Assembly (NCBI GenBank): GCA_933228895.1
Contig: OW121852.1
Coordinates: forward strand, 100,275,544-100,339,543
Length of the DNA stretch: 64,000 nt
Direction of reading: 5' to 3'
From: Platycnemis pennipes
Lineage: Eukaryota; Arthropoda; Insecta; Odonata; Platycnemididae
Numbering within the stretch: the stretch's first letter is position 1; each line of letters opens with the position of its first letter. The notes under the pieces are model-generated. The model saw only the letters and a list, made by a program, of their open reading frames with translations, did no database searches and had not been told where the DNA came from. Below are positions 21,860 through 34,800 of the stretch, piece by piece. The position numbers were made by a program, and so were the translations under genes.

Positions 21860-22610
21860 CGAGGACCTGACGAACGTACGATCGCTTAGCTTCGTGAAAT
21901 CGGGTGTGGGCAGCCACACAAGCAACAGAGGCACGGAGGTGCGCTCGCGGGAATCGCGGGCCCATCTCGGCATGGGATGTATACACTTGAGCGTGCGTTT
22001 CGCGGCGAGGGTGACAAGAGGAGCGGTTCGGTTTGCGGGGGAGTCTGTGAATGGGGTGCGCGGTGCGGCTGGGTGGGGAAGGGGTTGGGGCAGGCGCGTG
22101 GGGAGGAGGCGGCGATTGCGCAAGGAACGTTGGGGGAGGGGTTGTTGATCGACTCGGGGAGGGGTAGGGAAAAGAGGTAGAAGGGGTGGGAATGCCTGTC
22201 CCGCCATCTACGCTCCCCTCTCAGCCGAGCGGGCATTCAGTTCGTATCGCGTCGGGGAAGCGGACGGGGTCTTCAAGTTGGACATCCGCGTCGCGTTCGT
22301 GTAGGAGATCGGTCGGCCGCCAACGGCTGAGTATCCGTCTCGTTGTAGGCGTGACAAGAGGTCGCACATCTCCTGCCTTCCTGGGAGCAAGCGCCCTCGT
22401 CTTCCGCCGCACTCCCTTAGATCGACACCGCGGTCAAGAAGCTGTTCACCTCTCGTCGTCGTCACTCACGTGGTGCGAGGTGCAAGCCGCTCATCGCTTC
22501 AGCGTCGACCCTGCCGCGGAAAAACTGCGGAGTTCCTCGCGGTGCCTCGTCGGCAGCCACACCACGTCGACGGATGGGACACAAAAGGTGAGGATGTGCC
22601 CGAATGCTTA
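21860..22610. other. GC-rich island, possible promoter or first exon
   Basis: This is clearly richer in GC and in CpG than the surrounding ~36% GC DNA, with G-rich runs at 22,020-22,190. Open frames overlap on both strands, as expected by chance in such composition, and none shows a domain. Such islands can mark a promoter or 5' exon; ACAAAAGGTGAGG near 22,580 would serve as a plus-strand splice donor. No gene can be named. Confidence 0.4.
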
Positions 22611-24781
22611 GTGTACGAAAACAATGATGGGCGTCAAGAGATTTTATTCGAGAGGCTCCTGCATCTGAAGCCGGGTGCGTGGGTCGTGTATGTGAAAGCA
22701 TGTGTATTGTTTCCAAATTAGTTGAGGAAATGACGAAAATTCGGAGTGTTGTTCAACACGGTGCAATTCCACGAGAATATTATTTATTGATTGGATGCAA
22801 CATTGGTCCACCATGACATATCATCAAGTGCTATTTCTGCGGTGCTTATTTTAATATACTTTTGTAAAAAATATTTTTGGGGCGGTTACTTTGAATCCCT
22901 AGATAAAAGCGTGGTTAGCCTAGTAGCAATGTAGTCCAAACATTACATAGGATACCAAAATAAGAAATACCATAGAACTTTCGGCGTTTACATATAGACC
23001 TGTTGTCTACAGTGCGAGGGTTTACCAAAACAACCTTGACAAACGTTTACATGTATTCCCAAATCAATTTAGATGACAATGTGAGACCCTCTGTAGCCTC
23101 TTAACCTCGGTGATTGTATTTTGATTATTTTGTATCAAATCGGCCGTTAAATAAGAAGCTATTGAAAAATGAATCACCAGAATATTAAAATATTGCATGC
23201 CTTTGAAGAAGTTAATTGGAAATAGGAATGCTGACTACCATCATTCACCTTGACAATGAGCAGTGTGAGCTGTAAAGGCTTTGCAGCTGCCATTTTTCTT
23301 ACGAAGCCTTACAACGGAGTGTTAACATTGTTTTCAATTGTCGCTTTAGACAGATGAGTAGCACCATCGTTCCGTTGTTGACACATAGGAAGTTCCAATG
23401 CAAGTGTCAACCGTGTATTTTTTAATTTTAACAGATATTCAGGTAATCATAAAAAAATAGTGCATTAACAAAGAGGTGAAATCCATTTATTTAAACGCTT
23501 TCATTCGTTCTTCATGTTACTTCAAGGGGTGAATGGGCAAGATTTATATGCTGCTTCGTTAGAGTAAAGGAAATCAAATGAAGGGAAGACTAGCAACTTG
23601 CCAATTTATATCGAAAAACTTCTCAATCCTTTTTCGCATTAATTTGAGCAGTTTTAGATTTTGCGCCCAGTATTATTTTCAATTATTTAATTCGAATAAA
23701 TGATTAGGTGCGCCTATTAAGATATAATTTCAAGCGTAGAATACAGGGAAAGCGAGGATAGGGTAAGAGAGAAAGCCCTTCTTTAACCTAAGGCACGTAG
23801 TAGTCGCATGTTCATCTTCTCCTCTAATGATGGACTACTGGATTTGTGATACTAATCAGATTAATATAATTACTTTATTCAGCGGAAATTCACGGAAAAT
23901 GTATACGATTGCCAAAATTAGAGCTCTAGCCCGAGGGATAGCTAGGTTAGAAAAGGACACTATATTTTATTGGTATGAAAAGTGGAAGGAAATATCTGGA
24001 CTTGAAAGTGTTAGGAAGAATCTGAAGAGTGAATGAGAGTATCATTTCACAAAAGTAGGGAAGGAGCCATTAGATAAAGAAAAGATAAAAAATAGTAAGT
24101 ATACTTAATCACAACAGCCAAACCGGCAGGAAGCATATACCTAATAATAAAAAAGTAATTGTAATAATCACCCTTGTGTATTTTCAAATATGCATGTTTC
24201 TCAGCTGATAAATAAATAAATTGGGTGTACCGAGTTTAAATATTAATGGATTGAAAAGCTCCATTTCGGTAAGTAGTTAGAACTTTTGTTTCATCTCTGA
24301 TATTCCAAACTGATTCATTTCTAGACGAATAATACTTATTCCAGAGATTACAAGAAGTTAGTAATAATGTTGGGCTTTCGTTAATTTATTCCTGTGAGAT
24401 TCTTGTAAGGGAATTTGTTCTTTTAAGATGAGAAAGAGAAAAGTATCCGTAGGTCATTTTTATGCCAGGCGAGGGATGTACACAAAGTCTTCTCACGTGA
24501 TGTCTCAAAATGTGATAGGGAAATTCACGGATACGCATTAATGTGCATCACGTGTGCTCTTTTGAACTACATAAAGCCTATAGCGTCGCCAAGTGAATTA
24601 AGTTGGGGACGATGAGTAGAATGAAGTTATTAAATGATATCTACACTAAAAGCAACAGTGGAAGAGAGTTTCAGCGAATGCTCTAAACCAAATCAATAAA
24701 TCAATCAAAACGGTTGAAAAAATGAATGATTTATTTTAAAAAGCTCGGTTTTGGAAAAAATGTTTCGATTTATCAGAGATG
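22611..24781. other. Unassigned AT-rich DNA
   Basis: No recognised gene. An open frame at 23,827-24,036 (a mixed charged sequence ending in SVRKNLKSE) matches nothing I know. Confidence 0.35.
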
Positions 24782-24789
24782 CTTAGGAC
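24782..24789. repeat. hAT target-site duplication, left
   Basis: CTTAGGAC, repeated with one change as CTTATGAC at 26,737-26,744. It fits the hAT 8-bp pattern nTnnnnAn. Confidence 0.75.
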
Positions 24790-25179
24790 TAGAGCGCGGA
24801 AAAAAAGTCTTTTGACTTTTTGTAAAAGTGGGACTTTTGTGGTTTTAAATACAAATCTTCACCAATCTCATCAAATAAAACGGCTTTTAATGACTTTCTT
24901 AGAGACTTTTTGGGACTTTTTTGGCGTGGCGGGACTTTTCTGATTAAAAGAGACTTTTATGGGCCTTTTTCTTTAAACCACATGACTAAGTTAATATTTG
25001 GCTGTTGTGATCACATTTGTTCAACTGTGTGTTGGACACCTGTGTTTTTCATGCGGTACTACACGGAGCAGAGATGCACTGTAAAATGTAAGCTCCTAAC
25101 AATTGTTCATGCGAAATTTTAATAATAGTTCCGGAAACTGCAATGAATTCTTTCTATTGCTCCACCGTTCATGAAATAA

Positions 25180-25480
25180 TCACACTCACTCAGTGCTTCA
25201 ACCCGAAGGTTGGTTTGGATAGGCGAGGGTAGAGCTCACCCCGTACTTATCTATTTGCATGTCAAATTCACATATTGTTCCTTTCCCTGGGCCATCTCGC
25301 ACTTCGAGTTTTTTTTTGCTGAGGGTGTCCAAAGACTTCACAAAGGGATAGATTGATCTGAAAGAATGCATTGATCTAATTATGAACCAGCTTATTTGAA
25401 CCCGGGTGGTCTGCTGACAAGCCGACAGCGCTACACTGTATGCTAGCACTCCGCTTTTGTTTAGGAGATTAGTGGAAAAA
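25180..25480 (-). repeat. tRNA-derived SINE nested in the hAT element
   Basis: On the minus strand, a tRNA-like head lies at about 25,475-25,385 with GTGTAGCGCTGTCGG (A-box region) and CCCGGGTTCAAAT (B-box-like). An unrelated body follows and ends in a block shared with 814-915. The internal RNA polymerase III promoter pattern plus a dispersed second copy supports a SINE. The amino-acid identity of the parent tRNA is not clear. Confidence 0.5.
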
Positions 25481-26478
25481 TGATACAATTATATGAAAGA
25501 TAATCTAGATTTTCCGACGAGGCGAAGTCGTCACATTGTGTGCAGATGACCATTAAATGAGCCTACATTGTAGCGAGGCAAGCAGGACGTAGATGAACCT
25601 GGACCCTCGGCTGCGATCAAGCGGAGAAGAAGATTTTAAAATAATCGCGAAAGACATGAGAAAAAGGTCCTCAGCTTCCCCGAAAATAGGGGTACAGGAC
25701 CTGTACAATGGACAACAAATAAGTACTTTTTTCTCATTTTCGGTTTTTCTTGAGCAGAAAACTATGTTTTGAACTATTAAATCATGTTTCAACTGCCTTA
25801 TAACATTATTGAACCTATGTAAAAACTTGTTTTGTATTGTATATTATAAAATTTTCCCCTTTAAATTTGACTGAAAAAACGCCCTGTTTCCTAGGTTTTA
25901 CAATGGAGTGTACTTCCACACTCTTTGTCATCTAATGCCTTTTTAGTAAAAGGTAGGGTGCTGGGGACTTCCAGATATTGAAATAGAGGAACAATGAGAT
26001 GGGAGGGTGAGTTTCGAAGAAAATGAACCATGGGGAGACGGGAGAGCGAATATGAACGACGTGAGTTGTTAAGCGGGGTTGCATAACTTGGGGCATACAG
26101 CCCCGCGACGCCGAGGCACATGTTTCAAGGCGCGCTGGCGCCCCCCCTGTTCGTCCTACGTCAAAATGTTATAATACCTTTTTTGTTGCTTATATTGCCT
26201 ACTTTCCGATTATCCGATGATTAGTTTTTCCCAAAATCAAAACTAAACGATTTAAAAACTAAAAAAGCGATTTTTTTAGTGTTATTTTCGAAATTTGGGG
26301 GGGTTGCGGGGGGAATTTTTGGTGGGAAGTTAGAAATTCGGATTCAGCGACCCAAAAAGAATAGGATAAATCAATTAACAGAACTACCTCTACTTTTTAC
26401 AAGTAAAATCCCCTAATGCCTGGACTAGTATCTCTAGGCTCTTTTCCCCAACAATTCAGTTAAATTCAGCAACTTTCT

Positions 26479-26560
26479 CATCTACATCTACATCTACACG
26501 ATACCCTGCAAGCCACCACTAGGGTGTGTGGCAGGGGGTGAATATTACCAAGCATGCACT
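26479..26560. repeat. ACCCTGCAAGCCACC dispersed repeat with CATCTA tandem
   Basis: Three to four CATCTA units (26,479-26,498) lead into ATACCCTGCAAGCCACC and GTGTGGCAGGGGG. The same core occurs at 52,871-52,960. From memory, this core is dispersed in several arthropod genomes; I do not know its class. Confidence 0.6.
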
Positions 26561-26744
26561 ACTAACATGCAAACAAGCAATTATATTGTCTCATGCAACT
26601 TGATTGTTAGTATCTATAGTATTTAAGGGGTTTCTTCTCGCGGAAATAACTCAGACTTTTGAGAGACTTTTTTCAAAAATATTGGTGACTTTTTAGGCGA
26701 CATGTTTGCAAAATTGAAGTTTTTTTCCGCGCTCTACTTATGAC

Positions 26745-28461
26745 TGCAGACAGACTGGGTAGAGGGTATCGAAGATGTAATACTGTGAGAGAACGAGGAA
26801 ATAGAGCATAATGAATATGAATTGAATGTTTTGGGATGGAAATGGATCTAATAAATACTTTAAGTACTCTATTCCCATCACTGTGGCTAATAGTTGTACC
26901 AACTTGCGGATTAGATCTAGAAACGTAAATAAGATGAGAGAAATCCAAGTGTTTCCCAGGATAACTGCGAGGTCCTTCGGTTGAAATGGTTTTCTGATGA
27001 AATGACAACACTATAAATAGCTATTAAGTGTAGGTGTTCTACAGTTGCCATTGAGGATAGGTGTGCGGTGAGATTAATGGCAGAATTTACTAAGAGCAGG
27101 TGGAAAGGGAAGAGGAACCAGACATTGACATTATCCGTCTTCTAATATGAATCACCGCCCTAACTTCCCATCCTAGGAACAGAGTGCTGGTCTTTGAATT
27201 TTAATTGGTGTTACACTGAACAATCTGCAAGAACACTGCCAAGGGTTGCACTCAGACCTTATAATTGGTTAGCCAGTGTTTTGGCCTCCACAACCGGCTA
27301 TGGATAAACATTTGTTTTCTGGGAAATTGAAGAGTGTGAATAAACAAATCTACAACTGTGCAACAGTGAAAAATATTGCTAGACTATAATGTAGGAATAT
27401 GAATCGTAGTTCTGGTATCCGCATCCTCTGATTATAATTTATTTCGTTGCGTGTATCTCGCATTAAGGCTAATTTAGTGATGTTCAATTTTTATAAATAA
27501 CAAAATGTTATACGGAAATTTTGACATCGTTTGGATCATGGTCATCCGTCATGAATACTGCCGTAAAATATTTTGAGGATTCTTATGCAAATAGAGAGAT
27601 AAAATCAAGAAGATAGTCATTATATGTCTATAAAAGTATAACATATCACAAATGTTAGAAAAACTGACTGAATTAATTGCGACCCAACAGCCCCGCTGTA
27701 TGATCATATCATAAAACATGATTCTACCATGTCCATAAGTATAGATATGTAAAAAGACTTCTTGTGAATTAAAAAATCCTCTTCATGAAATTCCTTAGTT
27801 AAAAATGTTGTAAGCTAAGAAATGTGTGGGATAAATATTTACACTAATGTACTTAGAGCAGAAGCAACAATAATGAACTGGCTCGACGTTAGAAGCATGA
27901 ATCAGAAATTATAAGTTCTCCTTCAACAGTAAGAGTCAGTTATTAAATTTAATCGGGATTTTCTGCACATATGACGTCCATTTTCTATGAACGGAACGAA
28001 TAAGCCTTTGCCATTTCGTTGAGGCAAAAATGTTTTGTTAGTAATTACTGTTTTCCAACTAGTATCGTATTTAAGAGCTATAGGTATGATTAAAATATTC
28101 AGTGAATTAACTCCAAATATGCATATAATCATATATCATGTTAGTTTACTCAAAGTCAAATAATAATGTCATTGAAATAAACATACTGCCTTCTCGAATC
28201 TTTGGTAATTTATTGTGAATGAAATGGTCATATTTTGATTTTAATGGTGTTTAATCCCGTCAATTTTTGTAATGAAATCTAGCTTCATTTGGGTAAGGGG
28301 TTTCCTTCGAGGTCATGGAAATGATAATGAAGAATTCTTTTACCTGATCAAAAATTTCCTGTTTCTTAGGTAAAAAAATCAAATTTTTACGAAACTCTTA
28401 GCATTGCACTCCACTATTGCGACAGAATGTGCCACCGGAATGTTTTTGTTGAATAAAGAAA
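26745..28461. other. Unassigned AT-rich DNA
   Basis: No recognised gene, RNA or repeat structure. Confidence 0.35.
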
Positions 28462-28684
28462 TGAACGTAGTCAGATTCGAGGATCTCTCCATTTTCCGGG
28501 TTTGCGCCGCATTGGTAGACATGGGTTGACGACAGGCCGGGATTCCACCAGGCGTCTTCAGGTCGACGTGCCCAACCCATTAACTCAACCCATGACTACC
28601 AACGCGGCGCAAACCCGGAAAATGGAGAGATCCACGAATCCAGAACGCCACGGAAAACTACGATCCAACATTGAACGTAGTCAG
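28462..28684 (-). mobile_element. ~195-bp foldback element with degenerate hammerhead-like core, copy 1
   Basis: Two 57-bp arms (28,474-28,530 and 28,584-28,640) are near-perfect inverted repeats around a 53-bp loop. Direct repeats TGAACGTAGTCAG flank the unit (28,462-28,474 and 28,672-28,684). A 31-bp segment separates one arm from its direct repeat; the other arm abuts its own. The loop read on the minus strand contains CCTGAAGACGCC, then a partly self-complementary piece, then GTCGTCAACCC. The copy at 52.17-52.38 kb has the same plan, arm length and 31-bp asymmetry in the other orientation. The 13-bp flanking repeat suggests retroposition rather than a cut-and-paste element. Here the ribozyme core is mutated (TCAA in place of GAAA). 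Confidence 0.7.
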
Positions 28685-29180
28685 GTTGATGCAGCGAGGG
28701 TCTTGTGACCGAGGTTTTCGTTCATGTAAGCTCATGAATGAGGGAGTGAAAAAGCTACGACATGACCTAAGCAGTTATTTTAAGGTACTGAGGGTAAATA
28801 ATACCTTACAACGCAACCTAACGATCACATTATCACTAGCGGATGCTAGAAGTATTAGGATTAGAGGGCAATTGTGACCCTTGATATAATCAAACTCTCC
28901 CTTTATTCAGGGTAAACAAAATCTCTAGGTACGCTAGCGGGCCATAACAGTTTTTTTTAATGGCACTTCTCTCAATGCACTTCCCTTAATCAGTATGATC
29001 CTATTAATAGCTGCATGCTCTTTCAGATTTACCTTATCCTAGTGGATTCGAATCCCGTCTTGGCCATGGATGCTCATGTTAATATTTAGCTAATATCTAT
29101 TTATAAGGTAGGTTAAATTCCTCAATATAAACTAAGCAGTCCGAGTGCATAACACGATAATTCTAAAACTACAGAGCAAT
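28685..29180. other. Unassigned DNA
   Basis: Nothing recognised. Confidence 0.35.
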
Positions 29181-29600
29181 AAATTCCCTCTCCATGCCAA
29201 ACATTCGTGGTATTCCTCCATTCCTTTCGAGTTTTTTTTTTATTCTCCCTCCTACCACCTTCGCGGTGGACGCACGAGTTTTTCGAATGTTGTTATTTTT
29301 TTCGATTGCGGACGTGGCGTCTGACCCAGGAACAATTGCCGCGCGCAAGGACCCCGCCTCGCTCGGCCTTCACCTGGATTGTGCTTGCATCCGTAATGGA
29401 AGCCGACCTTGCGCTCCCGTGATCTTCGCGTATGTGCCGTTTGCCAAAGGGGTCTCTGCCAGCGTAGGGTAGAGAGATCCTCTCAAATGCATCCCTACCC
29501 CCTTTGGTCTTTCCATCCGAGACCACGTACAGTGTTACCCACTTACAGAGCATCTATTTGTCCACCTGACTTTGCGCATCTCACAGGGATTCTGCATTAG
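29181..29600. other. GC-rich patch
   Basis: CpG-rich segment (strongest 29,310-29,480), with overlapping frames on both strands and no domain. It could be a promoter-type island or old repeat. Confidence 0.3.
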
Positions 29601-31470
29601 GGCGTGTGAATTTTACCGTTGGATTCCTTTGACGCAAGCTTGGAGCCCAATAAACTGTTTAACCGAACGAGTATTGTTGATATTTATTGTCACAAGCTAT
29701 TTGCACTGAGCTCGTTTGCAAAATAAATATATTTATTTTGCATACCCAGGACGTCTTTCAGATATTTTCAGTGAGAGATTTCATCTCAATGCCTGAACGC
29801 TGGGGAGGGGTCGAGCGCCGCCAATGCTTAGTTTAAAAACGTGGAATTTATTTGTCCATTGCTGGTTGCAAAATATAAATTTTGAATTGGTAGCCCACCG
29901 AGAAATAATCTACGTGAGTAATCTCCGCGAAATTGAATTGTAATTTTCTTTTTATGTTTAAATATGACTCGTCATTAACTCATTTTATTGAAAAATCTTT
30001 TACAAGAGGTCTTTAGAAGAGTAACGGCTTGAGGGACGGGTTTCAGTTCCACTTACCAGGCGTTAAATATTTTGACAGGACTGGCATGAACATTAAACAT
30101 CATATTTGAATTAAAGATGCGTCTTACTTTCGTGAAAAAAGCAAGTAAGTAGAATATTGAAAAATTGATATGGAAAAAGAAAATACATATTTACTTATAT
30201 GCCATAAAAGCATAGTATGAATTAAATTTCACCGTTTTTTTGGCCGACGGTATTTTACAGTAAATCGGTAACGGCTTATAATTTCCCTCTTTATTAGAAA
30301 TTTCACGTTAGATGATTGTAATGATAGACCTTTAATGGCATTCATACTACCTTCACTGAAGGATATTAAATAGAAGAACCTTGGCAATACGTGTGTGTTA
30401 CAGTGAGGATTAAATCAAATGGACAGTGGGTATCAGTGAAAAGCTTAAAAGCTACGGCTACATCAGTATGTCGATTACTTTCGATCAACACCATAATCGA
30501 TCCGCATCCGTTCTCTTATCTACCTGTGACTTTCAAGTCAGCCTTATCGTGTTCACTAGCTGGTTTTCTATAAGATTTTTTGTCTTCTTCTCAGAAACAT
30601 ACGTAATTTTCTCGTGAACGAGTAATGCTTCGAGTATTCTCTTTCGTCTTGTAGTTTTCAAAAATTGTCTTCGTCAAAGTAACGAGGTCGGTACCTATAT
30701 ATAACGAAGTAACCTTTAACCTATGATAAGCTAGGTGCTACTCATCTTTGACGGTTACAGAATAAATTATGGCATGGAATATGCGGTTTACTGTTTTCCT
30801 CTCAACCACACTCTTTGATTAAACGAAGTAATTTGACACAAAGACTTTGATTTGAACTCCATGAGGAATATATAAGAAAAGGAGAACTTTTTACCAATTA
30901 CAAATAATAAGCAAGAAAGTTTGTCAAGGAGATAATAGAAGTTCTAATAACTCTATGTCTGGGATCAATAGTTTGGAGTGAAAAATTGAATATTGAGTAA
31001 AACAATAATGTAATGAAAACCATAATGTGCAATTAAATAAGAGGAATAAATTGAATCGGCACGACTACTGACCGATTTATTTTGATCATGTATCCTGTTT
31101 ATTGCCAAAATTAGGAATATCTCTTGATAATTTGAAGCGTGAATATGATTATTGAAAAACCCAAGAGAGAGAAAAGTGATTATAGGAAAACAATTTCAAA
31201 GTACATTACACAGTAGCTTGCACGGGGTAGCCATATTGCTCCGATTTTTGAGAATAATTAAAATCACTTAACATATTAAAGACGGCATGTATTCTTTCAT
31301 TGTTTCTGGGTTATCAGTTTCCGTGCTTCGTTGACACAAACACCCACCCACATCTAGGAAACCCATTTGTACCATCCCTCCGAATGAGTGAATGCTCTCT
31401 TTTCGAGTAGCGGACGACTTCCATCGGACGTCCACCACGTGCCAAATAAATAGCCGCTGTAGGCAGGAAG
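29601..31470. other. Unassigned AT-rich DNA
   Basis: No recognised gene or repeat. Confidence 0.35.
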
Positions 31471-31875
31471 CCACACCGAGAGGAAACAGATGAAGGCGGC
31501 GTGACGCGTGAAGGACGATTGAGGGTGGGACGCTGGGATGCGATTGGGAGGGGAGACGGGAGGCAACGACGTCCGGCGCGCCGTCCCGGACAAGGTACTA
31601 TAACGTCGGGGATAGAAGTGGAAAGGCATCCTATTCGCATTCCGAGAATGACGCGGGGTCGGCAGGCGTTCCTTAGAGCCTCCCACAATCCTTCCTTCCC
31701 CCCTTTATCCCACCCACTTTCCTTCCTTAGCCATTCGCCCCAATTCCCACTTCCAACGTCCCGCCGCCGTCTTGAAGGAGAGGCATTCCCAGGTCGGAAG
31801 CATTTCTGGACACAAAGGGCGGTATCGAGGTCCTTATTTTTTCCCACCTCTCACGCGAGGGTCGCAGCAGCCCAA
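31471..31875. other. GC-rich island
   Basis: CpG-dense block with purine-rich then pyrimidine-rich halves (the change is at about 31,680). Several overlapping frames on both strands without motifs. Possible promoter or first-exon island; no gene can be named. Confidence 0.35.
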
Positions 31876-34800
31876 TGAATAGAACTGCTTTCGGTGGCGA
31901 GTAAATAGTTGTCGCGTAGGTCCAGTACGGTCGAGGCGATGGAATTTTTTCTTTACTTTTATTCGGAAATGGTTTTTATTACTTCATTACTCCATTACTT
32001 CATCACAGGGAACTATATGAGTAAGGAAGGAAATTCCCAGTTACATCTTGACCCTCCTACCCCTTATTATTATGAATTTTTTCCCTTAAATATTAAATAA
32101 TTCACCTATAAATTTGCTTTATTCCCTCTTTCATCCCACATTTATTTTCGAGGTTTTTCATAATTTTATGTACAGTATTTCCAAATTGTTTCCTTGCGAG
32201 ATAGAAGTGCATTTTACACGCAACATCTGCGACTTTCTAAGTTTTTTAAAATTTAGTTAGGTGCATTAATCTAGTATTTGTAATGGTACTTAATCCTGAC
32301 TGCAGTTTATATAGGTCTTGAGTAATGAATCAAATGACTAAACAATTCAACATCGAAGTTGGAACAAAAATAGACTTTTGAGATAATTATAGGTTATATT
32401 TAACCTCGTGAAGTATTCATAAATTATTCATGAATTTAGATTGGAGAGCCGTATTTAAAAGTCGAATTGAAAGCAAGATCACCGGTAGAATAACTTTCTT
32501 TATTGCTCGTTGTTAAAACGAATGAGATGATTTAAAGAAGGATATGACCTATAATATTTTACAAGACTTGAATTCAAGCACTTATATTGATCATTTTTTT
32601 CTTTTCATTCGAGGTTAAGCAAGATATTTATGAGCCTAATTTCGTTTAAATTTCACTTTCAGTTAACATTTTTGTCCTACTTTTGACCTACAGCAAGCCG
32701 AAGATCCTACTGCTGGCGAAATATAGCCATTAGAATGACAAAACGCGGAATACATTCAGTAAAAAGAATATATCTGCCGATGCGTTCGTGTACAATTTTT
32801 GTTAAGTTTACAAAATAAACCTTTCATTGCTTTGTGAACGAGTGCTAAAACTTCCAATTCCTACGATATGTTTACTGAATATAAATCTATGCTTGCAAAT
32901 GCAGGATGATAACGCTTGCATTATAATCATGGACAGTCACATTAAAAGCAAACAGTGAATGAATGAATTTAGTCTCGACAAAATCTACCTACGGTTTAAC
33001 GAAACTATATTCTTAGTTTGATGCTATATTATCGTCCTCTGAGTTCTTAAATGTTTTGAAGGTTGCAGAAGCATATTTATAAAAACTTCATTTTTAAGAT
33101 TGTTTCCTAGAATATAATTTCTTCGTAATACTAGAATTCAGCTTTTGGTACTACAACTGCTTAGGTTATATCTCAACATTAAATTGAATTTCAAGAGTGC
33201 TTACCCGGAATTTCCCTGATCTATCTTGGAACGATTAAAACTGAGAATGGAGTTTATTATGATACGATACTGTAAGCCAGAAAGGACTATGATATATTTT
33301 TCATGCCACTAAAATATTTTCTTATTATAAAATACAAAACTGCCTATCACTGGCCATGAAAATATGAAGTAAGCGTAGTAGATGCTACACTTTCTCAAAA
33401 TGACCCAAGTGTGTAAAACGTTTAACTTGCCAAACTTTAGTCTTTGATTAAAATGTTTCAATTGTTATTTATTGCATCATTTATACACTTTTACTCAGTA
33501 TTGTTCACAGCATATTTCACAACGCTGCCAAATATGAATCACTGTGGTCATCCCTGCCTGTGGTAAATAATATCAGTTCAAGATTGTTAGATGCTTTTGG
33601 GAAGTTAGCATCTACAACTTACGGTAAAATTTATGCTCTATAGGCACAAATAATTCATCCACTGTTTGGTGCTGATTGAACTCACTGAACGGAATAATTG
33701 ACTGAAAGCGTAAACGCTTCCTTAATTATTTCCATCTACTGACATTATCTGCTAGCATCAATGAAATTTAATTACCGAAATATTCTTTTGGTAAATTTTA
33801 GTGTGGATGAATATGGTCGTATATAAGCAAATCATAACCTATGCGTCCATCGCGGGGAAACGAATATAGTTTTTTTTCGCGAAACACACGGAATCACTCC
33901 AAAAAAGCTTATTTATGAGAGATTTGATTTTTAAAATAAAAGAATAAATACGGATACTGAATGCTTGTGTCTTATTTCACTTAGAAATATTAGTCTATAA
34001 TTTTGCAAATGCGGACCAAAACATTTTAGGGGATAATTATAGGATAGATATTTTTTGCTATACGAAATTATTTTACGTTAATGATGTTATCCTAAGACAA
34101 TAGTTAAAATGCTCCTCTGCACGCCATTGGCAGTTTTCTGTTACATTGCAATCGTTAATCATATATTTTGGCTGCCTCTATGAATATAACAACCAAAATG
34201 GTTTTCGTTGAAATGTAAAGGTCACCTCTGAAAACACAAATACCATGTATAACTATTAAGCTTTAGATTAAAGTTGCAAACAATAATGATTTGAGAAATT
34301 AAATCGAATTTCAAGTCCACTTGGAACCTTTTATAGTCTCACAATCAGGCTTTAACTGATGTGCAATAATTTTCCAAATGCGCCTGTATACAAAAAAGAA
34401 TTGATATTTTATGATTGCCTCGCTACACATACAAAAACTGGAAAGACAATTTTATCATGTGCTAAAAAATCACTCGAAGACCGATTCGAAGATTAAAATA
34501 AATATACCGGCATTATGGAGCAAATTTTTCAATTAGAAGATTCCACAATGCCTCTAATGCACTGACGGGTAAATGCTATTCATCCATTATATACGTTTTG
34601 GAACAAAGGATGCGTCCGGCCACCTTTTTGCTGTGAGTCAGAAAAAGTACAAATGCAGAATATGATAACTTAGGCATCTTTTAAAATGATACCGAGAGCC
34701 AATCTTAGACAAAAATCTTTCGATCGCTATTGAAGGAAGATGGTGCCTGAATTCTCTGCTCGCGCATAAATTCCTCTTCCAAACGTCGGTGCATTGTATG

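Larger units (their letters stand above)
24790..26736. mobile_element. Non-autonomous hAT transposon, 1.95 kb
   Basis: The ends are inverted: TAGAGCGCGGAAAAAAA from 24,790, and its reverse complement finishing at 26,736. TAGAG- is a usual hAT start, and the 8-bp flanking duplication (CTTAGGAC / CTTATGAC) fits nTnnnnAn. Near both ends short GGGACTTTT / GAGACTTTT motifs recur (24,830-24,960 and 26,650-26,690); they may be transposase-binding subterminal repeats, although they run in the same direction at both ends. No hAT transposase (DDE or dimerisation domain) was recognised. The interior contains a SINE (25,180-25,480) and an ACCCTGCAAGCCACC repeat (26,479-26,560), so part of its length is later insertions or captured repeats. 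Confidence 0.78.

Noticed and set aside
21764..22721. Several overlapping open frames of 60-147 codons on both strands
   Set aside because: They overlap in all frames inside a GC-rich island, are low-complexity (Arg/Pro/Ser-rich) and show no domain; stop codons are simply rare in such composition.
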